A stretch of 64,000 bases of DNA from Seriola aureovittata (lineage: Eukaryota > Chordata > Actinopteri > Carangiformes > Carangidae). The stretch spans positions 16,663,501 to 16,727,500 of the forward strand of contig NC_079377.1 in the NCBI RefSeq assembly GCF_021018895.1. The letters run 5' to 3'. A program made the position numbers and the translations under genes. Positions 26,818 through 37,798 of this stretch are shown here, in pieces. Numbering within the stretch: position 1 is the stretch's first letter; every line of letters begins with the position of its first letter. A model generated the notes under the pieces. The model had not been told where the DNA came from. It did no database searches and worked only from the letters and a program-made list of their open reading frames with translations.

Positions 26818-27400
26818 AAGAAGCCAAGACTGACATGTTGCAGCTGGTGACACTTTTACTGGGACAGAATGACTAATCAGCTGAACTTTTACTGCCCAGA
26901 ATCACCGTGACTGTTGCATTAAGGCCATATCATGTTCTACAAAGTGAGGAGGAAAAAAGGCACCTGTTTGTACAAGGTTTCTTGTTCCATCCTGATATTA
27001 TCCAGCTGGTTTATTTTCAAAGGGAGTTTTATTACCTTATTAAAGTCTCAGTCTTTCCAGTAATTCAACATCATAACAAAAGGCCAAATGTGTGATCTCC
27101 AACTGAGCCCAACAATTATCGAAACATTTACGCCACAAAGTTCTGTCAAACCCGCTCCACCATGCACTGACTGACTGTCACTGTGTTTGCTGAAACACCT
27201 GCTCACACTGTGTGTTTGTATAACAGCTCATACAGTATCATTTTCTGCATCGGTGTGTTTTACATCTCAAACTGTGGCATATTGCAACCATCCAATACCC
27301 AGCTGTGTTTCTACCTCTCAGAGAACACCACAGCTCACTCTGTTGCCATTAATACGACATTATCAGTGTAACTTAATAAAAAAAAATAAAAAAAACCCAA
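26818..27400 (+). other. nkx1-2: nkx1-2 3' UTR region
   Basis: About 560 nt of AT-rich sequence follows the stop codon and leads to a poly(A) signal at 27375-27380. There is no second coding segment or interspersed repeat here, which fits a single terminal exon. Confidence 0.6.
27375..27380 (+). terminator. candidate nkx1-2 polyadenylation signal
   Basis: The first canonical AATAAA downstream of the stop, in an A-rich context. A TG-rich segment follows at about 27408-27425 (ctgtgtgtgg), which could serve as the GU-rich downstream element. Confidence 0.55.
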
Positions 27401-27759
27401 CATAAAACATCTGTGTGTGGCTCGTGTATTACAAAGTAAAAACATTTCAAATGTGGATGAATAGCGAGACATTTTGTTTCCTGCTTAACCTTAATTAGGC
27501 AAAAAGTGAAATACAGTAATAGGTAGATAATGGAGGTAGATCATGTCCTTGTTAAAGGAGCCATTGGCTCCAATGACTCATGCTGCCATCTCCTGGTCAA
27601 CAAGGCTGAGCTTTTACCAAAAGTAAATCCAGAAAGCTTATTAATGACTGTTTGACCAGAGACTTAAGCCTCTATGGAAACAAGTCTAATTTTAAATCTT
27701 AACAGCAACACAGTCAAGAACAAAATAAATCAACTTTAAAGCAGCACTAAACACAGTGG

Positions 27760-28580
27760 ATGGCTTATAATAAGTCTATAAAACAGCAAATAATTTATTA
27801 ACTATTAATAAAGCCAGTAATTGCAGGCCATAACCACTTTGTGAGGTACTTGTAAGATACTTTATACTTTTTATTTGTTGCTACATCTTTATACATTCTA
27901 TAGGGAAATATTTTTTCTCAACTACATATATATGTCAGCTGCTAGTTGTTTGTTACTTTACATGCAAAACATATCCAGAGTTTATAGTTAATATGCTGCA
28001 TTGTTATTAATTAAACAATACCAAACTAACTCAATAGTGTGTACAACCATGTTAATGTATGAATGATACGAAACCAATAATGTAATATATGGGCACCACT
28101 TTCTAATATAGCACCATGTTTCAGGGTTTACAGGCTGTAACCTTACTAATGGTAAATAAATCAGTTATTAATGCTTTATAGATCAGTTATAAGCCATTAA
28201 TAAACTTTTGAAATCATCCTCCTCCATATTTTCTTTGTCTTTTTAGTTCACTCTTAAATCCATCACCCCGAAGCCGTACACAACGGGGGTTCAAACACTG
28301 ACCTGAGAAAAAAAATAAAAAAAATGTATACTGATGCCTTGTGAGGGACTGGAAACCTGTGACCCAAAACGTGATTTATTAGAAAATGAGATATCAGAGA
28401 TTAGAGCTAATTAATTAAAGAACAAAGTGTCATGCTGGAGGATGATTTCCCATAACCTGGCAACCCGAAAAGTTGTTCTTCTCAATGGCATATAATGAAT
28501 CTATAAAACATTAGTAAATAGTTGATCAACTATTAATAAATCCATTAACTGCAGCTCATAAACACTTAGTTGCCAACAGG
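27760..28580 (+). repeat. cluster of related AT-rich repeat fragments
   Basis: 27768-27850 and 28488-28575 align collinearly: both have TCTATAAAAC, ACTATTAATAAA, an AACTGCAG/AATTGCAG block and CATAA-CACTT. A third part at 28130-28215 (AATCAGTTATTAATGC, CAGTTATAAGCCATTAATAA) has the same style. All resemble a teleost element built from ATTAATAAATnCATTAA-type units. It begins within 400 bp of the nkx1-2 poly(A) signal. Confidence 0.55.
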
Positions 28581-29881
28581 CCTACACTGTATGTTTATTT
28601 AATAATATAATAAATACATGCCGCTACTAATGCTTGTCTATTTTAACTTCAGTAAACTTTTGAATGCAGGAATTTTACCTGAACATTTTACTATGAATAC
28701 TTCTACCACTGGTAATACTGTATACAGTCTATTTTCACTTACACACTACAACCACACAGTGTCACCATTTCATTTTCTTTCTGCAGCATGTGGAGACACT
28801 AGAGTCATAATTACACACTAACTGATCCCTTGAACTATTTATTGAAATTTAGGACATGGCCTAATATAATAATCAGTCAATCAATCAATTCTGGTTTATT
28901 CACACATTTCATTTACTTATTATTTTTCAATAATCTATCATTTACCATACTTTTTCGTTTTGGGAATCAGATTTGTTTTTGTTTTTTTGAGAGTCAGATT
29001 ATTTTCTTCATATTTCTTCATCCCTTGTTGAAATGAAGTCATATATAAGGCAATCATTCGTTCCTTTTTGGTAACAGCATTTGAATGAAACACAGTATAC
29101 GAGGGAAAAAGGACAAATTTGTAGAGGTGCATTTTCAGTAGGGTTTGTATGCAAGTACAGTATATTGTTTACACAAAGAGAAACTGAACAGTGAAGCCGC
29201 AGTTAATTTCAGAACTCCATTTAATTATCTGCTCTATAGGTGTAAATGATTCTGGAGGATACACTACTTCTATTACAGCTCATTCAGGTGCTTCTCTACC
29301 TTGATGTGCAGCTTAACTGATGTAATGTATCACACACTGAGCTGAAAGAAGCCAGCCAGCAGAACAAGACAGACAGAAAGAAAGATTTGGTACATGTGCT
29401 ACAGACAGTGTGATCAGTGCAGAAGACTGTGAGCAGAGCTTCAAACCCGCTGTCAAGCCAGTGTCATTAGTTGACATCTTTCAAGGGTGTGTTGTGCTTT
29501 CACTACTTTGAGCTTAGAATACACTGGTTGAATAAGAAGCCTCTGTCTATATGGGCAGACAGTGAGTGTGCAGCTGCTGGAGGAGGAGGAGTAGAGCAGA
29601 CTGGGATATGGTTGGTAGGCAATTTTCCCCTGACATCAGTTTGACGGTGAGAGAGCTGACAAACGTCCTTCAATTAGATAGAATTTTCTCACTGCTGTCA
29701 AAACCTGTCGCTAAGGTGCTGGTGTTAGTGTAGTGGCAATTTTACAGTTCCCTCTCTTCTTTTTCCCCAGATGCATACTTTTGCACATGCTCTCTCTCTT
29801 ACTCACACACACAACACACATTAATAAAAATCTGGTATCCCTCCATTAAGATTTGTTTGTAATGACTAGTGCAAATGAATG

Positions 29882-29883
29882 CC

Positions 29884-29914
<31 letters not shown>

Positions 29915-29952
29915 GCACACGCACACGCACACGCACACGCACACACACACAC
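29882..29952 (+). repeat. poly(C) tract followed by (CA)n with CACACG units
   Basis: Nineteen C bases precede a CA array that includes four regular CGCACA hexamer steps. The poly(C) length in the assembly may be unreliable. Confidence 0.95.
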
Positions 29953-30240
29953 TCACTCCCTCCCCCCTTTTGGTTCAGTGATATTTTTCATTCCAACAAG
30001 GCCTGGCATGCAGCCGAAGAATTTGACAGTTTTGATCAATACTCCGGGGAATCAGGCGTAAGGAACCCATCCCATATTTTGGCTTGAGGCAACTGTTATA
30101 TGACAATGTGATGAATAATTTTGCAAGGTATCTGAGGGGGGTCATTTAGGTCTGGGCGAAGAGGGCACGTGTTTAAAATTCATGCTGGAGAATGCTCTGG
30201 GACAAGGTCAGATGTTAATAGTAACAGCCTTTCATGCCTG

Positions 30241-30245
30241 TGTGT

Positions 30246-30303
<58 letters not shown>
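30241..30303 (+). repeat. (TG)n microsatellite
   Basis: A 63 bp TG array with one TAC interruption near its start. Confidence 0.97.
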
Positions 30304-30304
<1 letters not shown>

Positions 30305-30413
30305 CAGTGTTATGTGGGGAAAATTCCATCTACAGCCCCTGTTTGCTGTACTTATCTTTTGCAGAGAAACGAGTAGGAGGCTTGAATAAATAAAATGTAG
30401 CTGAGGATTTCCT

Positions 30414-30485
30414 ATTGTGTGTGTGTGTGTGCGTGTGTGTGTGGGGGGGGGGGGCTGTGGTGAGCTGTGGTGAGCTGTGGTGGTC
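30414..30485 (+). repeat. (TG)n, poly(G) and a short tandem repeat
   Basis: A TG run passes into a run of G bases (30443-30454), followed by three tandem copies of the 10-mer CTGTGGTGAG/GCTGTGGTG. The three motifs touch each other. Confidence 0.85.
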
Positions 30486-30889
30486 CACAGGGACTGGCAT
30501 CGCTTCCACTGAGGTTCACGGGTCAGATGAGGATAGCGGGTGGTGGGTGAGAAGATATATAAGAAGAGAGAAAGACAGAGGTTTCCAGGTAGATGATCGT
30601 GGGAGTGTTTCATAAGGATACAGCCATAAAAATGCTGAAAATGGCCAGTATCTGATTCCCTCTGATAATTTATCGAATAAACACACATTTCATTTTTATC
30701 TGTCTCATACATAAATCAGCACCTAGTCCTTGACTCAGATACAAGAAAACAAGCTTTAATGCTGATTTAATCCTAGAAAGGTCAAGTGCCTGATTGGTTG
30801 CATATTTGAATTTAATAAACCTCTTAAACCTGCATTAACATTAACACTGTATTACCATATGAATCCAACATAGTGAACTTAGTGAGCAT

Positions 30890-31260
30890 CCAGCAGGTAT
30901 GGAGCAACATTATCATTGATGTAGAGTCATGTCTGTGTCCACCTGGTGAACATAAGTCCAATATTCACTCTTCTTTTAGCTCTGTTTTGGTCTCCGCCTG
31001 CTCCTGAGGACATACCTGGCTCTTAAGCCGAACTTTTACTGCTGTTTTGTGCTGGGCAGGCAGTGTAGGGGGGGTTTATCACTGAAAGCAGCTGCCTGTT
31101 GGAAATGACACTGATAAGAGCAGTGAGACTGAGCCAAAATATTAGAGCGAACCAAAACAAAAAGGTGAAAAATGCTTAAATGCTCCTTAGAGCTGAGGGG
31201 AACTGCAGAGTCCTGTGATCACACTCAGTGGGTTTGTCACCATGAGTTTCATCTTTCATA
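30890..31260 (+). mobile_element. Family B interspersed element, copy 2
   Basis: It carries CAGCAGGTATGGAGCAACAT, TAAGTCCAATATTCACTCTT, GTTTTGGTCTCCGC, TGGCTCTTAAGCCG, AGCAGCTGCCTGTTGG and AGAGCAGTGAGACTGAGCC, in the same order as in the other two copies. It is non-coding. Confidence 0.78.
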
Positions 31261-33179
31261 GAGGAGTCATCATGTGATCCATTGTTAATATAAAAATATT
31301 GATTGTAGCCAATTTATCTATAACAGTCCTCAACGAACTTGTGCTTATTATGTAACATTCTGTACAAACATTATCCAGGGCTTTCAACAGCAACCCATAG
31401 TCTTCCTCCAGATGGATTTCACGCATTAGAAAAAAATGGAAACAGCTCATCTGTCATCATGACCTTAAGAAACTCCATCTGCTTAAACACATTTATATAC
31501 CTCTCACTTTGTTTTTAACAACCAAAGTAGGTTTAAAAAAAAAAAGAAGTAAATCAAAAAGACCTAAAAACAACTCTTAGCGAGTATTACAGTTGTGATT
31601 GATGAACTAATGATTATTATTTCAACCATTTTAACAATGGATTTGTCCATATCCAGAGCAGCTTTAAAAGCAGCAGTGAGGATTCACCAAGTTGGTTTAT
31701 TTATAAGCCACAGTGGCAACAGTTCAGATATTTGCACCCACACACATCATGCTACTGCTGCATATTCAAAACTCTGCTTTTTGTCTGTGAACATCATGCA
31801 ATTTCATTAAGCTGGAGACCCCTGTTTTGCAAACTTATCATTTTCTAGAAAGCACTGATTCTTCTATATGCTGCAGAATAAATTGCAGCATATACTGTAG
31901 TGGCTAAGTAGGTTTAACAGACACTAGATCTGTTGTGGTTTAAAGATTAAAAGGGCACGCTCCTAATGTTTATCTGCAGCCAGTTCTGAGCTCTGTGAGC
32001 TCTGGCTCTTGTAAAATTTATCATATCTTACCAACTTCACCAACTATGAATCAATAGGTGTAATACAGTAGAATCTGTGCTGTTTCAAAGCATACACTTT
32101 TTTGTATTTCTGCTATGCTGTTGGGAACGCTGCTGCTTTGCTTAGAGTGACATGAAAGCAAAAGCTAGTCCTGGAGACTTTGCACACATCCTGCATTTGC
32201 TTGAATTGCTAGAGTTTTGCCTGACATCTCTCTTAGATGCTTTGTATTTCAACTGCATCCTCCAGCGCAGCAGGGACCACGGCCAAGGCAGGGAGAGATA
32301 AAACTGATTTCTTCAGAAGCAAGCGGCAGCCAGTCGGCAGAAGGAGCCAACTTGTAATGGTCTTTTAATCAGCTGCAGAAAGTGAAAGTCAGGTTGAGGT
32401 TTAAAGGAATGGTGGGGGGTTGGGAGGCGGGGGTCCTCCGAGGTTTATGGCTGTGACTGTCAGAAATAAGCCGTACTGTACCACTTCATCTCTGGGTCAG
32501 TTCAATGACAGGAAGTGGAAGTCATAAAAACTTAAACAGCCCCATTACCAAGAACAAGACTTGCTCAACATCCTTCCACAGTCATTTTGAGCTGCATGTA
32601 GAATATCTACATTGTGATTGTAACACCAGCTGTTTCCTTTGGTTAAACCCAGTTTAAATCCTCGAAGCTAAGACACATATTACCCAAACGCAGGACAGCT
32701 ACTGCGCTTGAGAAGGAAGAGAATTCCTAATGCTTGACAATCCAAATGTTTCCTTCTGTTTGCCTGCAGTCTGTCATCATTTCAGCTGTCATCTCCAGCT
32801 GTTACCACCCATTAGGAAAAAATGTAAAGAAATGAAATCGCCAAGTGTTTAAAGTCAGTCAGTATCCTCTTTTCTGTATTCCTAATTAAATCAGCGTCTC
32901 TGTTTGGTGTATCAGATTCTATTTTGACTGGTTTCTGTCTTTGTATTTGCCTGAGGGAGTACAGTGTGTTCAGATTTTCAGAGAAAGTCAATATTTTGTC
33001 TCATTCAGTCTGGGTTTGCCCTCCCTCATTGATTTGCTCCTTTTATGATGAACAATGTGGTTTTGATAAAGCTATTTCTATAGAGAACTACCTCCCAAAT
33101 TGAGAAACTTCACTGTTAGAAGCAGATTTAACAGTGACAAATTTAAAGTGGCAAAACAATTAAAGAAGTCCAATTGAGC
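31261..33179. other. gene-free stretch
   Basis: Unique sequence. A GC-richer, G-run segment at about 32400-32440 is the only compositional feature. No gene was recognised. Confidence 0.55.
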
Positions 33180-33480
33180 TACAGGAACAGCAATTATGAT
33201 TTAGAGTTAGACTCCAGGACTAATCTCACTTCAGGGGAAATGTTTGGATAACTTCCCACTTTGGGTTTTTGCTTAAGACAATCCGGAAATGGCATGCCAG
33301 TGTGTGAGCAATGTCTTTGGATAAATCTTTGGCAGGCAATGCCGATTAAGTTCGTCTGGTCCATCTTTTCCCCCTTCCTCGCAAATCTTTTGACTTGATG
33401 TGTTTCTAATCCTTGCACATGGGCCAACTTAGACATGCTGATGTGATTACAAGATCACTGGCACAGGAGTCAAGCAGCAA
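33180..33480. promoter_or_regulatory. candidate conserved non-coding element between nkx1-2 and chst15
   Basis: An unusually even, repeat-free block with AGCAATTATGATTTAG, GGATAAATCTTTGG and GCCGATTAAG sites. A minus-strand frame of 80 codons crosses it but shows no domain. It could regulate either neighbour. Confidence 0.22.
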
Positions 33481-34849
33481 AAAAAAAAACAACCAGATTT
33501 TCCAAGGAAAAGGCCTTATGGTTTGGCAAATGATTTGTAATGTGATTTAATCGTGAGTAAAATGAAGGGGGGATTCCAGATTCTTGAATCAACTTGAACT
33601 CTGAGCTGAACTGACGGGAGTGTGTTTCCCATCTGCACTCTTAGAGGAGGAGGCTGTGCTTAACTCTCATAACAGTAGGCGCTTTAGTATAAAATCAGTC
33701 TACTGTCTGATCAGCTTGGGCGAATGACAGACACGTCATTAGTTAAATCCTCCGTAGAAAAAAAGTTGTACTTGTGCGATAGATTTTTTATGAAGACTGG
33801 TTGGTTTTCAGTGACGATAAATATTGAAAATCCCTGCCCCCCAAAAAAAGATGCTCAGGCAGAGTCTGGGTATTGATATAACCTCTGGTCAAAACAAAGC
33901 AGTAAGTCCTCCAATAATTGGTGAACCTGCCTCGCACTGTCGATCACTGTTTAATATTCTCTTCACCTCTCCTCTCCCCAAACACTGCAGCTTGACCAGA
34001 TGTGTTGTTTCACAGATCTGATGTATTCAAAGGTCAGCTGCACTAATAACACAGAAGAGGACAGAGTGCTGTTAATTACAGTCTGTCTCAAAGTCAAAGA
34101 CCGCAGTGCTGGAAGAGAACTCGTCCTCCCTTGTGCGCACACACACACCAACACACACACCCACACAAACGCTCATTAGAGGACATTATCTCGCAATGGC
34201 TGCTGAGTGAACTAATGGCAGTCTAATGAACTCTTTTGCTGCTGTTAGATTTGGGTAAGAGATGCAACAGTCTGCCCCCCCCCTCTCCTCTCATGCATGG
34301 ATTCTGCAAAGTAAAATTTTTCAATCAAAGTTAAGAGAACCAAGTCTCGGAGCGCTGATGAAATTATGATTGTTTCTGTGCTGGATAGTAAACACTCCAA
34401 GAAGAGCTGACATCTATATATTTGACTCAGACACTAAATGTTGGAAAGGCAGAATTGGAGGCAGCAGAGAAGAAAATTTCAGCTTTTTTAATGAGCCTTG
34501 CTTTCCTTCAAGGATCTCCAATAAACAGTATACATATATAAAAAAGACTTTTCACTTTGTGGAATACTTCTATAGGCTTTTAAAAGAAGAGTCAATCAAC
34601 TTTTCCAGAGATGACAGAGGAAGCTGTGCTACAAACGCATTCTTAAAACTATAATATTAATCGAACTATTATTCAATATGAATGACAACCAAAAAAAACA
34701 TAACCGTTCACACAGCCAGAGCAAAACATTTGTTGTTTTTTTTTTTTGTTTGTTTTTTGACAGGAACAAGTCGAGTACACAACATTGACATATAATCACC
34801 TTTGAGTTGATGCAGTTGTTAGTAAACAGTTGCTAATTGAGACCTCCAG

Positions 34850-35170
34850 CAGTTTCGGAGCAACATTATCATTCATTTGGAGTCACGTTTGCTGTTTTAA
34901 GTCCAATATTCACTCTCCTTCAGCTCTGTTTTTGGTCTCTACCAACTTCTGGGGAAATATCTGGCTCTTAAGCCGCAAAATGCTCCATGTTCACTGACTG
35001 TTAACTTTGTCTGTCATTTGGTGCTGAGCAGGTAGTGTACAGTGGGTGAAAACAGCTGAGAATGGGTGGGCTGCAGCTGAACACCACTCCGAGTGGCGAG
35101 AGTGAAGATTAAATATAAATCTGTTAAGCGGAGGGGTTAATTCTCTGTAGGCTCATCACTATCATCACTA
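34850..35170 (+). mobile_element. Family B interspersed element, copy 3
   Basis: It carries CGGAGCAACATTATCATTCA, AAGTCCAATATTCACTCTCC, GGAAATATCTGGCTCTTAAG, AATGCTCCATGTTCA and GGTAGTGTACAGTGGGTG, collinear with copies 1 and 2. It is followed within 80 bp by a fragment of family C. Confidence 0.78.
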
Positions 35171-35239
35171 TGTTAAATATTATATACTGTAATTTGAAAC
35201 ATTGCCATTAGACATTGAGACATTTCACTAAAGTGTCAA

Positions 35240-35390
35240 CTGTGACGCGAGAGGAAAAGTCAGGGAATCACAAAAGCTATGATGGTGATCCACATCCACA
35301 TGAATGGCTGCACAAAATTTTATGGAAATCAATTCAGGATATTTCAGTCCGGACCAACTCACCGACACTCCGCCATTCTGACAGTGATAA
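35240..35390 (+). repeat. Family C repeat fragment
   Basis: It contains GAGAGGAAAAGTCAGGGAAT, ACAAAATTTTATGGAAATCA and GATATTTCAGTCCGGACCAA, matching the family C block at 61840-62012 and the wider family known from percomorph genomes. It is a fragment without visible ends. Confidence 0.6.
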
Positions 35391-37319
35391 CATCATTTAA
35401 TGGTGTGTTTGAATATGACTACAACAATTAAAACAAATGGCATCTGATACATTCAAACTGATCAAAACTGATTCAGGTAACTCTGCAGGGACGTATATCC
35501 GTTAGACTCAGTTCATACACACAGCTTGTGCATCTCTGTGAGATGTGAATAAATCGCAATCAGTTCAACAGGAATTAACAGCAATTAGACGCTGAGGCTC
35601 ATGCATATGGATATGCTCTAAACGGGAGGCAGTTTATTCAAATGAGACTTTATCTTCATAGAGCAGCGTCAGTTTCCCAGGGCAGCCGCTTTCACTTGTC
35701 AGAAATGAACCATCTCACCTCTTTAAAGTTGCAACCACTGAGCGCACCAAAGATGAGCATCATGGCAGCCCCTGACATTTCATTTCATTTCATTTCTCTC
35801 ATTTTTTTTCCTGTTTACTCCCTGCAAGAAGGGAGTCATGATGAACTGCAAAGAAGTTGGCTCTCGACAACAGAATTAATTTCCTTCCTGTAAAGAGAAG
35901 GAAACGCGTCAGTGATTTGAGAGGCCTCTATCTTGTGTGATGTACAATGAGCTGAAAGGCTTTCATCATGATAGGTTTTTTTTTTTTTCCAGACTGTTCA
36001 TGGTGGTAAAAACTGGAGCCAGCAATGCACTTTGCATTCTTGCACAGATTTTGTTGTGTGACGGTATCTTTTATGGATTTTATTGCAATATTGACACAGT
36101 GAAGTCACAATGACATATCAGTGCTGTTGCATTGGAGTTTCATCAACATTTCATTTTTAGGGAAATATAAAACATGACTAATGTCAGCTTTGAGTAGAGT
36201 CAAAGAATGACAGACCAGAGAACATAATCCATGTAGTGCTGTGCTACACTACCTTTACATGGCACATGTTCAACTATGACTGATTAAATCAAATTCATAG
36301 CTCCTCTGGAGGAAACAGAATTTCTAGGAAATGTAATGAACCACTCACTAAGCTGGAAGTAGATAAGGCAGGATGTGGGACGATTACTATACCAAAAACT
36401 ATGCAAAGATTGCAACACGTCCACAGCTTTTTTTTTTTTTTTGAAGTGGATAAATTGGATAAACATGTAGTTTTGTTTTTAACAAACAGGGTGATAAATA
36501 CCAATGTCCCACATTAGTGCAGTTCAGTTTCATTTCAGCAGGTCTTATGGTTTCATCATTAGCCCCCTAATGTGCCATTGTGAAACATCCACACTGACTC
36601 CCACTCATCCAGAATGAGTCATGACAACTAATGAAGAAAAAATTCTCCAGCAGTTTAACTCAACATTATGACCACATGTACAGACCAGTGATTGTCACCT
36701 GTGGAGCACATGCCAGCTATTCCTGTAACAATAAGATAAAGATATTACATAACCAAGAAAAGTCCCTGATTGCACAATATTATTGACAAAATCATCGGCA
36801 TGTCATAGCACCAATCTGTCCTTAAGAAAGAAATGCAATTAAGAATTTATAAAAATAAAAAAATCATAATGAACCATGGTGAATGTTAAACTATGGCTTC
36901 AAAGTCAGCTATTCTTCAAATCGCTGGAGGCCATACAGCATTCTGCGTCAATACCTTTTCATCTTTGTTAAAAAATGGACAAGTGGTGAGTAAACCAAAC
37001 AGAGATTAAATAATAATATGTGGATTATTTCAAGGCTTGAGGGCTACTATTCAAAGAGTCTGCTCTGCTCATGAAAAATGAAACCACCATGATGCAGCCA
37101 AATTAAATCAAATGGACCATTTACAGCAAATGGGGTGAATGTATGTTACTGATTTCTGTGGAGCTCCGTGAGGACACTGGGCCATTGTGCATCACAGACT
37201 GGTCTTTAACTCTCTACATGATACAATCACAAATTTTGATCCAGGGAATCGTTGAAATCAATCAAGTATTTTAAATAAAGTAAGGTTGGTGAACTATTTT
37301 ACCATTTTTAACCCTCCAC
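35391..37319. other. gene-free stretch before the CpG-rich block
   Basis: AT-rich unique sequence with poly(T) tracts near 35980 and 36427. No gene was recognised. Confidence 0.55.
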
Positions 37320-37587
37320 ACAGCGACCAATGAGAGGCGGGAATCCTTTGACTTGATCTTAGAAGTAACCCGCATCTGCTGATTTGTTTTCAAAGTAATA
37401 CAGCCTACCATTCATTCATCATCACTGCACGTCAAAACCCAATCAATAAAAGCATTTTGTGGCCGAAATGTAGATAGGATTGGTTCTTGCTGTTTAAACT
37501 GCGCCGCTCCACACGCGCACCTCCCTTCCCTTCCCCTCTTCCCCACCTCTTCCCTCCCTCTGTTGCGCGCTCGGGGAGCTCAGTCTG

Positions 37588-37668
37588 ATGGAGACTCCGG
37601 AAAGTCTCGCATTTCCGCGACAAAACCCAGGCGGCGTTTTTTTCAAAAATGGACAATGTTCATGCTGA
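37588..37668 (+). other. upstream ORF 1 in the candidate chst15 leader
   Basis: An ATG-to-TGA frame of 26 codons plus stop inside the CpG-rich candidate exon. It overlaps a second upstream ORF in a different frame. No homology is recognised; the interest is possible translational control. Confidence 0.3.
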
Positions 37669-37762
37669 GGATACGTCCACCGATCGCTTCATTTCACTCG
37701 GAGTTTCACACACAGACACCTGCCAGGTCGCTTTGATTACTGGCGGTCAGCGTGGCTCGTGA
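37649..37762 (+). other. upstream ORF 2 in the candidate chst15 leader
   Basis: An ATG-to-TGA frame of 37 codons plus stop, starting inside upstream ORF 1 (A at -3, G at +4: a strong Kozak context). It ends before the proposed splice donor, so it would be complete in the leader. The peptide is not recognised. Confidence 0.3.
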
Positions 37763-37798
37763 GCGGCTGCACGAGAGACGCCTGGATTGAACTCCAGT

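Larger units (their letters stand above)
28581..30890. other. gene-free stretch
   Basis: AT-rich sequence, then the microsatellite cluster at 29.88-30.49 kb listed separately. No gene was recognised. Confidence 0.55.
37320..37798 (+). promoter_or_regulatory. CpG-rich promoter and candidate first non-coding exon, probably of chst15
   Basis: CpG dinucleotides are far denser here than in the flanks (for example gcgccgctccacacgcgcac near 37501). CCAAT boxes occur at 37327-37331 and 37439-37443, with an inverted one at 37479-37483. The block ends in a good splice donor, CTCCAGT|gtgagtat (exon end 37798), on the same strand as chst15, whose first coding exon is 10.1 kb downstream. No long open frame continues across it, so it would be a 5' UTR exon. 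Human CHST15 also has upstream non-coding exons and long 5' introns. An unrelated non-coding transcript remains possible. Confidence 0.5.
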
